From Candidatus Aalborgicola lynettensis (GTDB lineage: Bacteria > Pseudomonadota > Gammaproteobacteria > Burkholderiales > Burkholderiaceae_C): 64,000 bases of DNA. Within the stretch, counting starts at the first letter, position 1. The number at the start of each line of letters is the position of its first letter. The position numbers and the translations under genes are program-made. Below are positions 42,940 to 52,100 of the stretch, piece after piece. The notes beneath the pieces were generated by a model. It did not search any database and was not told the DNA's origin. It was given only the letters and a program-made list of their open reading frames with translations. The DNA lies in NCBI GenBank assembly GCA_016719405.1, contig JADJZE010000021.1, forward strand, positions 434,001 through 498,000, in the 5' to 3' direction.

Positions 42940-44439
42940 CTATTTGTGCCCGCCACCGCCCGAGAATCCGCCAAACGAACCGCCCGAACTGCGGTAGCTG
43001 GAACTGCAGTTTTCCACCTTGGGGTCGCAGCTGGAACACTTGCTGAGCAGACTCAACAGAATCAGGGCGACAATCAGCACCACGATGATGGTGCCTGCGC
43101 CAATGCTGGGCGCGGCGCTGAACGGCGCCACGTCGCGCTTGAACAGGTCTTTTTTATCCTGCAGCTTGAACGCCTGGGCCACCGCATCGCTGCTGATCTG
43201 CTCGCCGTGCGACCACACCAGCTCGGAGGGGCTTTGCTCCAGCGACAGCAGGCTTTTGCCATTGGCAAAATCCTTGTTCTGGGTTTTCTGCCCGCGCACC
43301 ACCGGCCAGTAAAACTCGCCACACACGTAGTTGGTTTCGGCCTCGTAGCTGTATTTCAGGGTATAGGTGGAGCCCAGGTAGCTGGCCGACTGGGCGCTGC
43401 TGCTGGCCATGGTGGGCGCGCCAGTGGTGGGGCGCACCAGGCTCCAGCCCTCCTCGGAATCGACCAGAAAACTGAAACCTTTTTTCTGGTTGTAGAGCAG
43501 GTATTCGCTCCAGCCAAAATGCTCGTCGTCGCCCGGCGCCACACCCATGCGGTGCTGAAACCCCACCACCTGCCAGGCAGTGCCCTGCAAGGTGCCCACC
43601 GTGCCCAGGGGAATGAGCGGGTTGATGGGCTCGTCCTGCATGGCCGATTTCAGTTCTCCGCCAATGCCTTGGCTGAGGTCAATCAGGCTATTGCAACTGC
43701 CGCAGGTGATGCTTTTGCTGCTGGCCAAGGCCACGGCGACCGGTGCACCACAGTGCGGACAGTCGAACTGGCGGCCCTTTTCCTCTTTGGTGGACTCGTC
43801 CTTCAACCCCTTCAATGCCAGGTCGTCGAGCTGCACCGCCGTGCCTTGCGACACGGTGGGCGGCGCTTGGGTGTAGTCGATGGAGAGAACTTCGGAACTT
43901 TCACCGCGCAGCTCCACCACATCAAAAGGGTGCCCCAGTGCCGGCAACTTGGGCAGCTCGCCCTGCGCACTGATGAGCTGGGCCGACACATTGCTGGCCA
44001 CCGTGTACAGCTTGCCGTTGATGGTGGTGCGTGCGCCAACCCGAAAACGCGCCGCCTCGGGCAAGGCACTTTGCGTGCGCAGCGGCACGGTGAACACGTA
44101 GGCACCGTTGTCTTCGGCCAGCCAGCCGTTGGTGCCATCGTCAAAAAAAGCATTCCATTCGGCCCAGGTGCCTTCTGCGGTTTTGTACTGCAGGCGCCCG
44201 ATCAGGGTGAAGTTACGCTTGTTGTAGCTGCCGGTGGCAAACAGTTGCAACGGGCTGTGGTCGTCAAACAGCTCGGCCATTTTGCCCAGGCGCGACAGCA
44301 CCTCACCCTGGCGCACCACCGTGCTCTGGCAGTAGCCACAGACGGCGTGGGTGGACTGGGCAGAGCGGAACTCGACCGGGGCACCGCAGCCCGGGCAGGG
44401 CGCGGTATAGCGGCGTTGGGTCGCGGTTGGCTGGGTCAC
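42940..44439 (-). CDS. DUF4178 protein with zinc ribbons and C-terminal membrane anchor
   Basis: This 499-residue protein starts at GTG (44439). It has an N-terminal zinc ribbon (CPGCGAPVEF with CGYCQS) and a first DUF4178 module near 60-190 (GRLQYKTAEGTWAEWNAFFD). A second zinc ribbon is CPHCGAPVAV with CGSCNS near 230-260, followed by a second DUF4178 module (GFQHRMGV, WSEYLLYNQKKGFSFLVDSE). A transmembrane helix (IIVVLIVALILLSLLS) and a Ser/Gly-rich tail end it. The tail is predicted on the far side of the membrane. Function is unknown; context ties it to SPFH and DUF350. Confidence 0.88.
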   Translation of the reverse strand: MTQPTATQRRYTAPCPGCGAPVEFRSAQSTHAVCGYCQSTVVRQGEVLSRLGKMAELFDDHSPLQLFATGSYNKRNFTLIGRLQYKTAEGTWAEWNAFFDDGTNGWLAEDNGAYVFTVPLRTQSALPEAARFRVGARTTINGKLYTVASNVSAQLISAQGELPKLPALGHPFDVVELRGESSEVLSIDYTQAPPTVSQGTAVQLDDLALKGLKDESTKEEKGRQFDCPHCGAPVAVALASSKSITCGSCNSLIDLSQGIGGELKSAMQDEPINPLIPLGTVGTLQGTAWQVVGFQHRMGVAPGDDEHFGWSEYLLYNQKKGFSFLVDSEEGWSLVRPTTGAPTMASSSAQSASYLGSTYTLKYSYEAETNYVCGEFYWPVVRGQKTQNKDFANGKSLLSLEQSPSELVWSHGEQISSDAVAQAFKLQDKKDLFKRDVAPFSAAPSIGAGTIIVVLIVALILLSLLSKCSSCDPKVENCSSSYRSSGGSFGGFSGGGGHK

Positions 44440-44545
44440 AAAAGAAGGGTCGGTAGAGCGTTATGCTACGTACAAGGAGGAGCCCGAAGGGCGGGGGGGA
44501 TGGGGCACGGCAGCATGACGCTCTGCCGCCCCGGCCAATCAATCG

Positions 44546-45592
44546 CTACACCAGTTTTTTCAACAACTCGGCTTTCTTGGCCGAAAACTCTTCTTCGGTC
44601 AGGATGCCCTTGCCCTTCAAATCCGCCAGTTTCTCCAGCGTGGCCATCACCTCGTCGGGCTTGATGCCCACCGCGGCAGCGGCCTGTGCGCCAGCTGCAA
44701 CCGGCGCCTGCCCTTGCAAACCCGCCGCCAGGTTCTGCGCCAGCACCTGCCCCAGCGCCACGCCGGCGCCCAGGCCCATGGCGTCGCCGGCAATACCGCT
44801 GCCACCACCCCCACCGCCTTCGGCGAATTTGGGAATGGACTGCGCAGTCTGGTACTGCATGAATTTGCCCATATCGTTGCCCACCATGCCCATGCCAATC
44901 TTCTGGTCCATGATTTTTTGCAGCTCTTCGGGCAGCGAGACGTTCTGCACCGTCATGCCTTCGAGCTTGAGGCCGAGCTTGGCCATCTCGGGGTCGAGCT
45001 GGGCGCTCAGGGCCTTGGCAAACTCGATCTGGTTGGCCGCCAGGTCCAAAAACGGGATGCCGCTGGCGGCAATGGCCGTGCTGATGTTTTGCAGCACCAG
45101 GCCGCGCAACTGGCCGTCAATATCGGCCACGGTGTAGTTCTCGCGCGTGCCCGAGATTTCGGTGTGGAACAGCTTGGGGTCGGCAATGCGGAAGGCGTAG
45201 TTGCCAAAGGCGCGCAGGCGCACGGCGCCAAAGTCTTTGTCGCGGATGGTGATGGGCTGGGGCGTGCCCCACTTCTGGTCCACCTGCTGGCGCGTGCTAA
45301 AAAAGTACACATCGCTCTTGAAGGGCGACTCAAACAGCTTGTCCCAGTTCTTCAGGTAGGTCAGCACCGGCAGGGTCTGCGTGGTGAGTTTGTGCGTGCC
45401 GGGGCCAAACACGTCGGCCAACTTGCCTTCGTTGACAAACACCGCCATTTGCGACTCGCGCACCACCAGCTGGCCGCCGTTCTGGATTTCCATGCCCGAC
45501 ATGGGGAAGCGCCAAGCCAGTGTGCCGTCGCCCTCCTCGGTCCATTGAATGACGTCAATAAACTGCTTCTTGATGAAATCCATCAGTGCCAT
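44546..45592 (-). CDS. SPFH/band-7 domain protein with C-terminal SHOCT-like module
   Basis: This 348-residue protein starts MALMDFIKKQFIDVIQWTEE and shows the YdjI-type SPFH domain: VVRESQMAVFVNEGKLADVF, GPGTHKLTTQTLPVLTYLKN, FGNYAFRIADPKLF. A Gly/Ala-rich linker with low complexity (residues 255-310) leads to a SHOCT-like end, ADLKGKGILTEEEFSAKKAE. It leads a run with DUF4178, DUF350 and an aminopropyltransferase. YdjI-type proteins work with PspA in envelope stress in Bacillus, as far as I recall; pspA is not in the window. Confidence 0.88.
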   Translation of the reverse strand: MALMDFIKKQFIDVIQWTEEGDGTLAWRFPMSGMEIQNGGQLVVRESQMAVFVNEGKLADVFGPGTHKLTTQTLPVLTYLKNWDKLFESPFKSDVYFFSTRQQVDQKWGTPQPITIRDKDFGAVRLRAFGNYAFRIADPKLFHTEISGTRENYTVADIDGQLRGLVLQNISTAIAASGIPFLDLAANQIEFAKALSAQLDPEMAKLGLKLEGMTVQNVSLPEELQKIMDQKIGMGMVGNDMGKFMQYQTAQSIPKFAEGGGGGGSGIAGDAMGLGAGVALGQVLAQNLAAGLQGQAPVAAGAQAAAAVGIKPDEVMATLEKLADLKGKGILTEEEFSAKKAELLKKLV

Positions 45593-45694
45593 GGCGGGGA
45601 CTCCTTGTGTAGGGTTAACGGTAGCCGGGGGCCATCATACACAGCACCCCGTGGCCTGCGTCAAGCTGTCACAGGCATGGGATATGCTGCGACC

Positions 45695-46936
45695 ATGCGC
45701 CAATCCCCTGCCTCTCCCATCGTCTGCCACTCGGGCCCCATGCAGGGCCAGTATGCCCCCCGCTTCGCACCGTTGGCGAACCAGTTTGCCCAAGCGCTGG
45801 AGCGTGGGCAGGAGATCGGCGCCAGCCTGTGCGTGTACCACCGCGGCGAGATGGTGGTGGACCTGTGGGGCGGCCTGGCCGACACCGCCACGCGCAAACC
45901 CTGGACGGCCGACAGCCTGATTGTGGTGTTCTCCGCCACCAAGGGGCTGGTCGCCATGGCCTTGAACCTGGCGGCTGAGCGCGGGGCGTTTGAATGGGAC
46001 GCCCCGGTGTCACGTTATTGGCCTGCTTTTGGCCAGTTCGGCAAAGAAGACATTACCGTGCGCCAGATGTTCAACCACCGCGCCGGGCTGCATGGCATCC
46101 GCACCCCTTTGGCGCTGGACCAGTTGTGCAACCCCACGCAGGCCGCTGCCGTGCGCCAGGCGCTGGAGACCCAGTCACCGGCATGGCCTGCCGATGCCCA
46201 GCAGGGGTACCACGGCATCAGCTACGGTTTGTATGCGAATGCATTTTTTTCGCAGGTGTGCCATGAACCCCTGGCCACGTTTTTACACCGCGAATACCTC
46301 GACCCGCTGGGAGCCGATGTCTTTTTAGGCACCCCACAGGCGCAGGACCACCGCATCGCCACCCTGTACCCGCACAGCACCCCGGCGCACCTGGGCCGCA
46401 TGGTGCTCGCCGCTGTGCGCGGGGGCAGCACCGAGAGCAATGTGGCACGCTCGTTTTTGCGCGGCCAGCACGCCAAACAGGCCTTTGGCAACCCGCCCAC
46501 ACCCGGTGGCATTGGCACCTACAACCGCCCTCCGGTGCGCCGGCACAACCTGGCCTGGGCCTCCGCCACCGCCACCGCGCGCGGGCTGGCGCGGGCCTAC
46601 GTGCCCTGGGCGATGGGCGGGCAGTGGCAGGGGCGGCGCTTGATTGCCGAGCAGACGATTGCGCCGCTGCTGCAACGCCAGGGCTGGAGCAACCAAGACC
46701 TGGTGCTGGGCAAACCCATGGGCTGGGCGCAGGGCTTCCTCAAGGAAGACGACCACGTTTTTTCGCCCAACCGCAGCTCCTTTGGCCACCCCGGCATGGG
46801 TGGCGCACTGGGCTGGTGCGACCCCTCGCAGCAACTGGCGTGGGGCTACACCATGAACCGCTGCGACTGGCGCATCCGCTCACCCCGCGCCTTGGCGCTG
46901 TGCGAGGCGCTGTACCGCTGCAAGCTGGATGACTAA
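45695..46936 (+). CDS. Serine hydrolase, class C beta-lactamase/EstB fold
   Basis: This 413-residue protein (419 from the ATG at 45677) has VVFSATKGLVAMAL with the SxxK nucleophile and YGLYANAFFSQV with the YxN motif. RQMFNHRAGLHGI and SSFGHPGMGGALGWCDPSQQ match the family of esterases and beta-lactamase-like hydrolases. No signal peptide is visible, so a cytoplasmic esterase is more likely than an antibiotic-degrading enzyme. It is transcribed divergently from the SPFH operon. Confidence 0.87.
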   Translation: MRQSPASPIVCHSGPMQGQYAPRFAPLANQFAQALERGQEIGASLCVYHRGEMVVDLWGGLADTATRKPWTADSLIVVFSATKGLVAMALNLAAERGAFEWDAPVSRYWPAFGQFGKEDITVRQMFNHRAGLHGIRTPLALDQLCNPTQAAAVRQALETQSPAWPADAQQGYHGISYGLYANAFFSQVCHEPLATFLHREYLDPLGADVFLGTPQAQDHRIATLYPHSTPAHLGRMVLAAVRGGSTESNVARSFLRGQHAKQAFGNPPTPGGIGTYNRPPVRRHNLAWASATATARGLARAYVPWAMGGQWQGRRLIAEQTIAPLLQRQGWSNQDLVLGKPMGWAQGFLKEDDHVFSPNRSSFGHPGMGGALGWCDPSQQLAWGYTMNRCDWRIRSPRALALCEALYRCKLDD

Positions 46937-46947
46937 CGGGGTGGCGT

Positions 46948-47358
46948 TTACGCTGCCAGTGCCTCCATGGGCACACCGAAACGCAGTGCCAGTGCCTGCA
47001 CTTGGCGCAAGTTGAGCTGGCGTTTGCCAGTGAGCACCTCTGACACCACGCTTTGCACACCCACCTCCGGCAAGTCACACTGGCGCAGGCCGTGCTGCTC
47101 CATTAAAAACACCAACCGACTTGCCGGGGTACTGCTGTCGGGCCACGGGTGCACGCGCGCTTCGTACGCATGTATGCGCTCAGCCAGCAGAGCCGCCAAG
47201 CCGCCCAAAGGCCCTGCATCGAGCGCGGGCGCATCGTCCATCAAACTTTCTGCCACCTCCATCAGCTGGTGGTAGTGCGCCTCGTCACGCACAGCCCCTC
47301 CCAAGCCCAGCGTCTCATGCAAAGCCACCCAGTGGGCGGTAATGTCTGTCAGGTTCAT
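46948..47358 (-). CDS. higA: HigA-type antitoxin (XRE helix-turn-helix)
   Basis: This 136-residue protein has a helical N-terminal half (LTDITAHWVALHETLGLGG, DEAHYHQLMEVAESLMDD) and an XRE-type HTH in the C-terminal half (LMEQHGLRQCDLPEVGVQSV, SEVLTGKRQLNLRQVQALAL). This long form pairs with HigB toxins. Its start overlaps the toxin stop as ATGA. It probably neutralises the toxin and represses the operon through the palindrome at 47655-47673. Confidence 0.85.
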   Translation of the reverse strand: MNLTDITAHWVALHETLGLGGAVRDEAHYHQLMEVAESLMDDAPALDAGPLGGLAALLAERIHAYEARVHPWPDSSTPASRLVFLMEQHGLRQCDLPEVGVQSVVSEVLTGKRQLNLRQVQALALRFGVPMEALAA

Positions 47359-47639
47359 TTCCAGGCTCCTTTGTCATACTCGCTGTGGGTGAGTACGGCC
47401 TTGACCCACACCAATCCGGCTTGGAACGCAATGGTGCAAACCAACCGGTACTTGTTGCCCCCAATGTTGAAAACATACCGGTCGCCCACCTTGTCCACAC
47501 TGGCAAACGTGGCCTTGAGCTGGGCAAAACTGGCGTAACTACCCGCCTCGATCAAACGCCTGAAATCCTGCAGCGGCGTGCCTGCATCCGGGTACAGTGC
47601 CGCAAATTCACGCAGCGCTTTGTTGGAGATCAGCTTCAT
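47355..47639 (-). CDS. higB: HigB-type mRNA interferase toxin
   Basis: This 94-residue protein from the ATG at 47639 has the HigB family pattern: LISNKALREFAALYPDAGTP, FRRLIEAGSYASFAQLKATF, then DRYVFNIGGNKYRLVCTIAF and VWVKAVLTHSEYDKGAW. The central NIGGNKYRL with the late THxEYDK carries the residues typical of ribosome-dependent RNases of this type. The toxin gene comes first, as is standard for higBA. The palindromic operator lies 16-34 bases upstream. Confidence 0.88.
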   Translation of the reverse strand: MKLISNKALREFAALYPDAGTPLQDFRRLIEAGSYASFAQLKATFASVDKVGDRYVFNIGGNKYRLVCTIAFQAGLVWVKAVLTHSEYDKGAWK

Positions 47640-47654
47640 GGGCAAGTGGCAATT

Positions 47655-47673
47655 TTATCGCAAGTTGCGATAA
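47655..47673. promoter_or_regulatory. Operator palindrome of higBA
   Basis: TTATCGCAAGTTGCGATAA is a perfect 9-1-9 inverted repeat just upstream of higB. Its position over the expected promoter suits autorepression by HigA. No other copy was noticed in the window. Confidence 0.7.
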
Positions 47674-47686
47674 CCACAAACCGAAA

Positions 47687-48928
47687 CTACGCATTGGGCA
47701 ACACGCGCGGAATGCGGATGGTGAAGCAGGTGCCTTGGCCGGGTGTGGACTCCACATCGACCCGCCCATGCAGGGTCTTGTTGACCAGGTTTTGCACGAT
47801 GGCCATGCCCAGGCCAGTGCCACCACGGCCAATTTTGGTGCTGAAAAACGGCTCAAACATTTTCCCCAGCTGCTGTGGTGTCATGCCTACGCCGTTATCG
47901 GCCACACGCAGCAGCACCTGATCACCTTCGAGTTGCGCACCGATGGTCAACACCCCGTCGCTGCGCCCCTCAAAGGCATGCAGGTAGGCGTTGTTGACCA
48001 GGTTGATGACCACCTGGCCCAGTGAGCCGGGCTGGCTGTCCATGACCAGATCGGGCGCAATGTCCACCACCACGCGGTGCGGATGGCGTTTCAGGCTGGG
48101 GCTCAGGGCGTGCAGTATTTCGCCCACCACGGCGGCCAGGTGGAAGCTGCGGCGCTGCTCGCTGGCCTGGTCGGCCGCCACCTGGTGGAAGTTTTCCAGC
48201 AACTTGACCGCGCGTTGCAGGTTGCTTTCCATCAAACTGGTGGCTTCGCGCGCCTGCTCCATGTAACGGTCCAGATCGGAGCGTTTGATCTGCCCCGATT
48301 GCAGCAACTGCGCCATCGTGCGGGTCTGGTCGGCCAGCGTGCTGGCCACCATTTTGCTGTTGCCCAATGGGGTTCCCAGCTCGTGCGACACGCTGGCAAT
48401 CATGGTGCTCAGGGTGGCTTTGGCTTCGCTGTGGGCCAACTCGTCGCGGGATTGCTGCAAACTCTCCAGCGCCTGCTCCAGTTCGGTGGTGCGGCTGGCA
48501 ACCCGTGCTTCCAGATTTTCGTTGAGCTCCTGCACCTCGCGCAGGGTACGGCGCAGCGTTAATTGGGCGTGCACGCGGGCGCGCACCACGGCGGCGTTGA
48601 TGGGCTTGGAGATGAAATCGACCGCCCCCAGCTCCAGACCCATGGTTTCTTCCTGGGGATCGTTGTGGGCGGTGACAAAGATGATGGGGATGTCGCGTGT
48701 GCGCGCACCGGCCTTGAGCTGCTTGCACACGGCATGGCCGTCCATGCCAGGCATGATGACATCGAGCAAAATCAGGTCGGGCAGGGTTTCGGAACAAAAT
48801 TTGAGCGCCTGCTCACCCGACGTGGCCATGAACACCTCGTGCCCGTCCTTGAAGACCTGGTAGAGGGTCTGGATATTGATGGGCTGGTCATCAACGACCA
48901 GCAAGATGGGCTTGGGTAGGGGGTGCAT
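47687..48928 (-). CDS. Response regulator-histidine kinase hybrid (receiver first)
   Basis: The product has 413 residues from the ATG at 48928. It begins with a receiver domain (ILLVVDDQPINIQTLYQVFK, phosphate acceptor in LILLDVIMPGMDG, FVTAHND, ISKPINAA), then a coiled coil (LREVQELNENLEARVASRTT). A HisKA-like helix has MIASVSHELGTPLGNSKMVA with His in SHELGTP. The ATPase domain has NLVNNAYLHAF, VADNGVGM and GGTGLGMAIVQNLV. No membrane segment or sensor domain is visible, so input must come from another protein through the receiver. It is divergent from the DUF748 gene. Confidence 0.9.
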   Translation of the reverse strand: MHPLPKPILLVVDDQPINIQTLYQVFKDGHEVFMATSGEQALKFCSETLPDLILLDVIMPGMDGHAVCKQLKAGARTRDIPIIFVTAHNDPQEETMGLELGAVDFISKPINAAVVRARVHAQLTLRRTLREVQELNENLEARVASRTTELEQALESLQQSRDELAHSEAKATLSTMIASVSHELGTPLGNSKMVASTLADQTRTMAQLLQSGQIKRSDLDRYMEQAREATSLMESNLQRAVKLLENFHQVAADQASEQRRSFHLAAVVGEILHALSPSLKRHPHRVVVDIAPDLVMDSQPGSLGQVVINLVNNAYLHAFEGRSDGVLTIGAQLEGDQVLLRVADNGVGMTPQQLGKMFEPFFSTKIGRGGTGLGMAIVQNLVNKTLHGRVDVESTPGQGTCFTIRIPRVLPNA

Positions 48929-49127
48929 AGTGGCGCAATCAATAGGTCCAGCCGCCGTGCAGTCAGTATCGCACTGCCACGGCCCGGGCACAACCCGAAA
49001 GAACCCCAAAAAATCCCGATCTGGCCCCAAGGCAATCCCTGCCTGCGGGCCATGTAACTCCGTCCGTGCACAATTTGCCACCCGACATGGCGCACCGTGT
49101 GCGGGTTTTTCCATCAATGGCCCCTCC

Positions 49128-52100
49128 ATGCAATCTTTTTCCGCACGCACCCACCGCTACAAACGCTTTGTCCTCTACAGCCTCACCGGAGTGCTGGTCC
49201 TGTGGGCCACGGCCTGGTTGGCCACGCCTGCGCTGCTCACACACCTGATCGAGGTCCGTGGCAGCGCAGCGCTGGGCCGCGCACTCACCGTTGGCGCGGT
49301 GGATTTCAGGCCCTGGTCGCTGGAACTCACGCTGAGCGACCTGGCCCTTGCCAGCGCCGATGGCAAAACCCGCCAGCTGACGCTGCAGCGGGTCTATGTA
49401 GACGCCGAGCTGCAATCCCTGGCGCGACTGGGCCCGGTGCTGGACGCGGTGGTGGTGGAGTCGCCCACACTGCACCTGACCCGCACCGGCAGCGGGCGCT
49501 ACGATGTGGACGACATCGTGGAGCGCCTGCGTGCAAGAGCCCCGGCACCCGGGCCGGACGCGGCGCCAGCGCCGCTGCGTTTTGCGCTTTACAACCTGGA
49601 GCTGCGCAACGGTGCCGTGCACTTTGACGACCAGCCGGTGGCCCAACACCACACCCTGCGCCAGCTGCATGTGACGCTGCCTTTTTTGAGCAACCTGGAG
49701 GCCACGCGCGACGTCACGGTGCAGCCGCACCTGGCGTTCGAACTCAACGGCAGCGCCTTTGACAGCACCGCCCAAGGCACCCCGTTTGCCAGCACCCGCA
49801 AAGGCGAAGCGCAGGTAAAAATCACCGCCATGGACCTGGCGCCCTACCTGGCGTACTGGCCCGCCAAACTGCCGGTGCAGCCCCGCAGCGCGGTGCTGGA
49901 CACCGACCTGCACATGCACTTTGCCCGGGCACCCCAGGCGGCGCTGTCGGTATCGGGCCGCGTGGCCGTCACACAACTGGCCCTTGCCGATACCCACGGC
50001 AATGCACTGCTGGAGGTGCCATCCATCCAGGCCGTGCTGGACGATGTGCGCCCGCTCGACAACGTGGCGCAGTTGGCGTCGCTGGAGATCACCGGCCTCC
50101 AGCTGTGGGCCCACCGCAGCCGCAGCGGCCAGCTGAACTGGGATTTCAGCCACATCAAACCCGCCCAAAATGCTACCAAAACAGTAGCTGCATCCGCGCA
50201 CCCAGCGGGCGTAAACGGCCAAAATGACCCTCAAAAACCAGCCCCTGCGGGCTGGCAACTGGCGCTGGCGCAGATGGCGTTAACACAGGGCACCATCCAT
50301 TGGACGGACGACAGCACCCACCCCCCAACGGCGCACACCCTGACCGGGGTCGCGCTCCAGGCCAAGGCCGTGCGCTGGCCATTGGATGCAGGTGCTGCCC
50401 CGGCAGCGTTTTCCGGATCAATGGCACTGGCACTGAAGGGCAAACCCGCACAACTGCAGTTTGACGGCCAGGGCAGCCACCACAGCGGCACCGTACACGC
50501 CACCCTGCAGGATTTCGCCCTGGCCAGCATGGGGCCGTACCTGGCGCCATTTCTGGTGCCGCAACTGACTGGCACGCTGCAAGCCCAGGCACAGGCCCAG
50601 TGGCGCCCCGAAGGGGTGCAGCTCACGGTGCAGCGTCTGGCGCTGCGCGATACCGCCCTGCACGCCGGTGAGGCCGGCGACTGGCCCCGCTTCCAGTCGC
50701 TGGAGCTGGGCAACGCCCGGATCGACCTGGAAAAGCGCCGCGTGCACCTGGGCACGCTGGCCCTGCGCGCACCCAACCTGCGGGTAGAGCGCGACGCCGA
50801 TGGCCAGTGGATGACACAGACGTGGTTCCCCCCCACTGGCGCCCCCCCCACGGCCGATGCCAGCAACGCAACGGACAGCCCCCGTGCACCGCCCCCGGCG
50901 GCGGCCGTCGTTCCGGCCAGCGCCCCTGTCGCAGCCCACACCACACCCTGGAGCGTGGCGGTAGACGACCTGTTGGTGCACGACGGCACCGTGGCCTACC
51001 TCGACCGCAGCACCACCCCCCGACGGGTGCGCCTGGCGGTGTCGGAGCTGAACCTGGCGCTGCAAAACGCCACGCTGGATGGCACCAAGCCCACGCCCCT
51101 GACGCTGTCGGCCCGCATCAAGGCCGGTCGTACCGAGCCCGGCACCCTGGCCTTCAAGGGCAGCGCCATGTGGGCCCCGCTGGACTTGCAGGGCAGCCTG
51201 GAGGCCCACGACCTGCCGGTACACGCCATCGCCCCCTACTTTGCCAGCCATCTCAACCTGCAACTGCTGCGCGCCGACACCAGCTTCAGCGGCCAGTTGC
51301 AGTATGCCAAGCGGGCCACCGGCACCCAGCTCGGTCTGCAAGGCGACGGCACACTGGAAGACTTTCGCGCCAACAGCGTGCTGGGCAGCGACACCGATCT
51401 GAATGTGGGTGAAGAACTGTTGAGCTGGCGGGCGCTCAACGTGCCCGGCATCCAACTGGCCATGGCCCCCGGCACCGCCACGCAGCTAACGGTGCGCGAG
51501 GCCACCCTGAGCGACTTTTTTGCCCACGTGATCGTGAATGAAAAAGGGCGCATCAATCTGCAGGATCTGGTCAAAAAAGACACTGCAAGCCCGCCACCCG
51601 CACAGGGCGAAGCCCCAGCGGCAAGTTCTGCCACCCCTTCAAGCGCCGCCGCCGCAACGCCAGGCAATACGCCCGAGGCCATCATCCAGATGGGCCCCAT
51701 CAGCCTGGTGCATGGCAAAGTGCTGTTTGCCGACCGTTTTATCAAACCCAACTACACCGCCGACCTGAGTGAACTGACCGGGCGCCTGGGCGGCTTCTCG
51801 TCCGTAGCCCAAAGCGGCGTGGTGCAACTCGCCGATCTGGACCTGCGCGGCCGCGCCGAAGGCACCGCGCAGCTGGAGATCACCGGCAAACTCAACCCCC
51901 TGGCCAAGCCATTGGCGCTGGACATCCAGGGCCGCGTGCGCGACCTGGAGCTGCCGCCGCTGTCGCCCTACGCCGTCAAATACGCCGGTTACGGCATCAC
52001 CCGCGGCAAACTCAGCATGGACGTGGGCTACACCGTGGCACCCAACGGCCAGCTCACCGCGCGCAACCAGCTGGTGCTCAACCAGCTGAGCTTTGGCGAC

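Noticed and set aside
44714..46936. A 740-residue plus-strand frame covering the SPFH gene region and the serine hydrolase
   Set aside because: The first 320 codons are antisense to the SPFH gene and show no domain. The hydrolase begins at 45677 or 45695.
50820..50860. Poly-C runs in the DUF748 gene as a phase switch
   Set aside because: The reading frame stays open through both runs and the flanks are a proline-rich linker, so there is no sign of switching.
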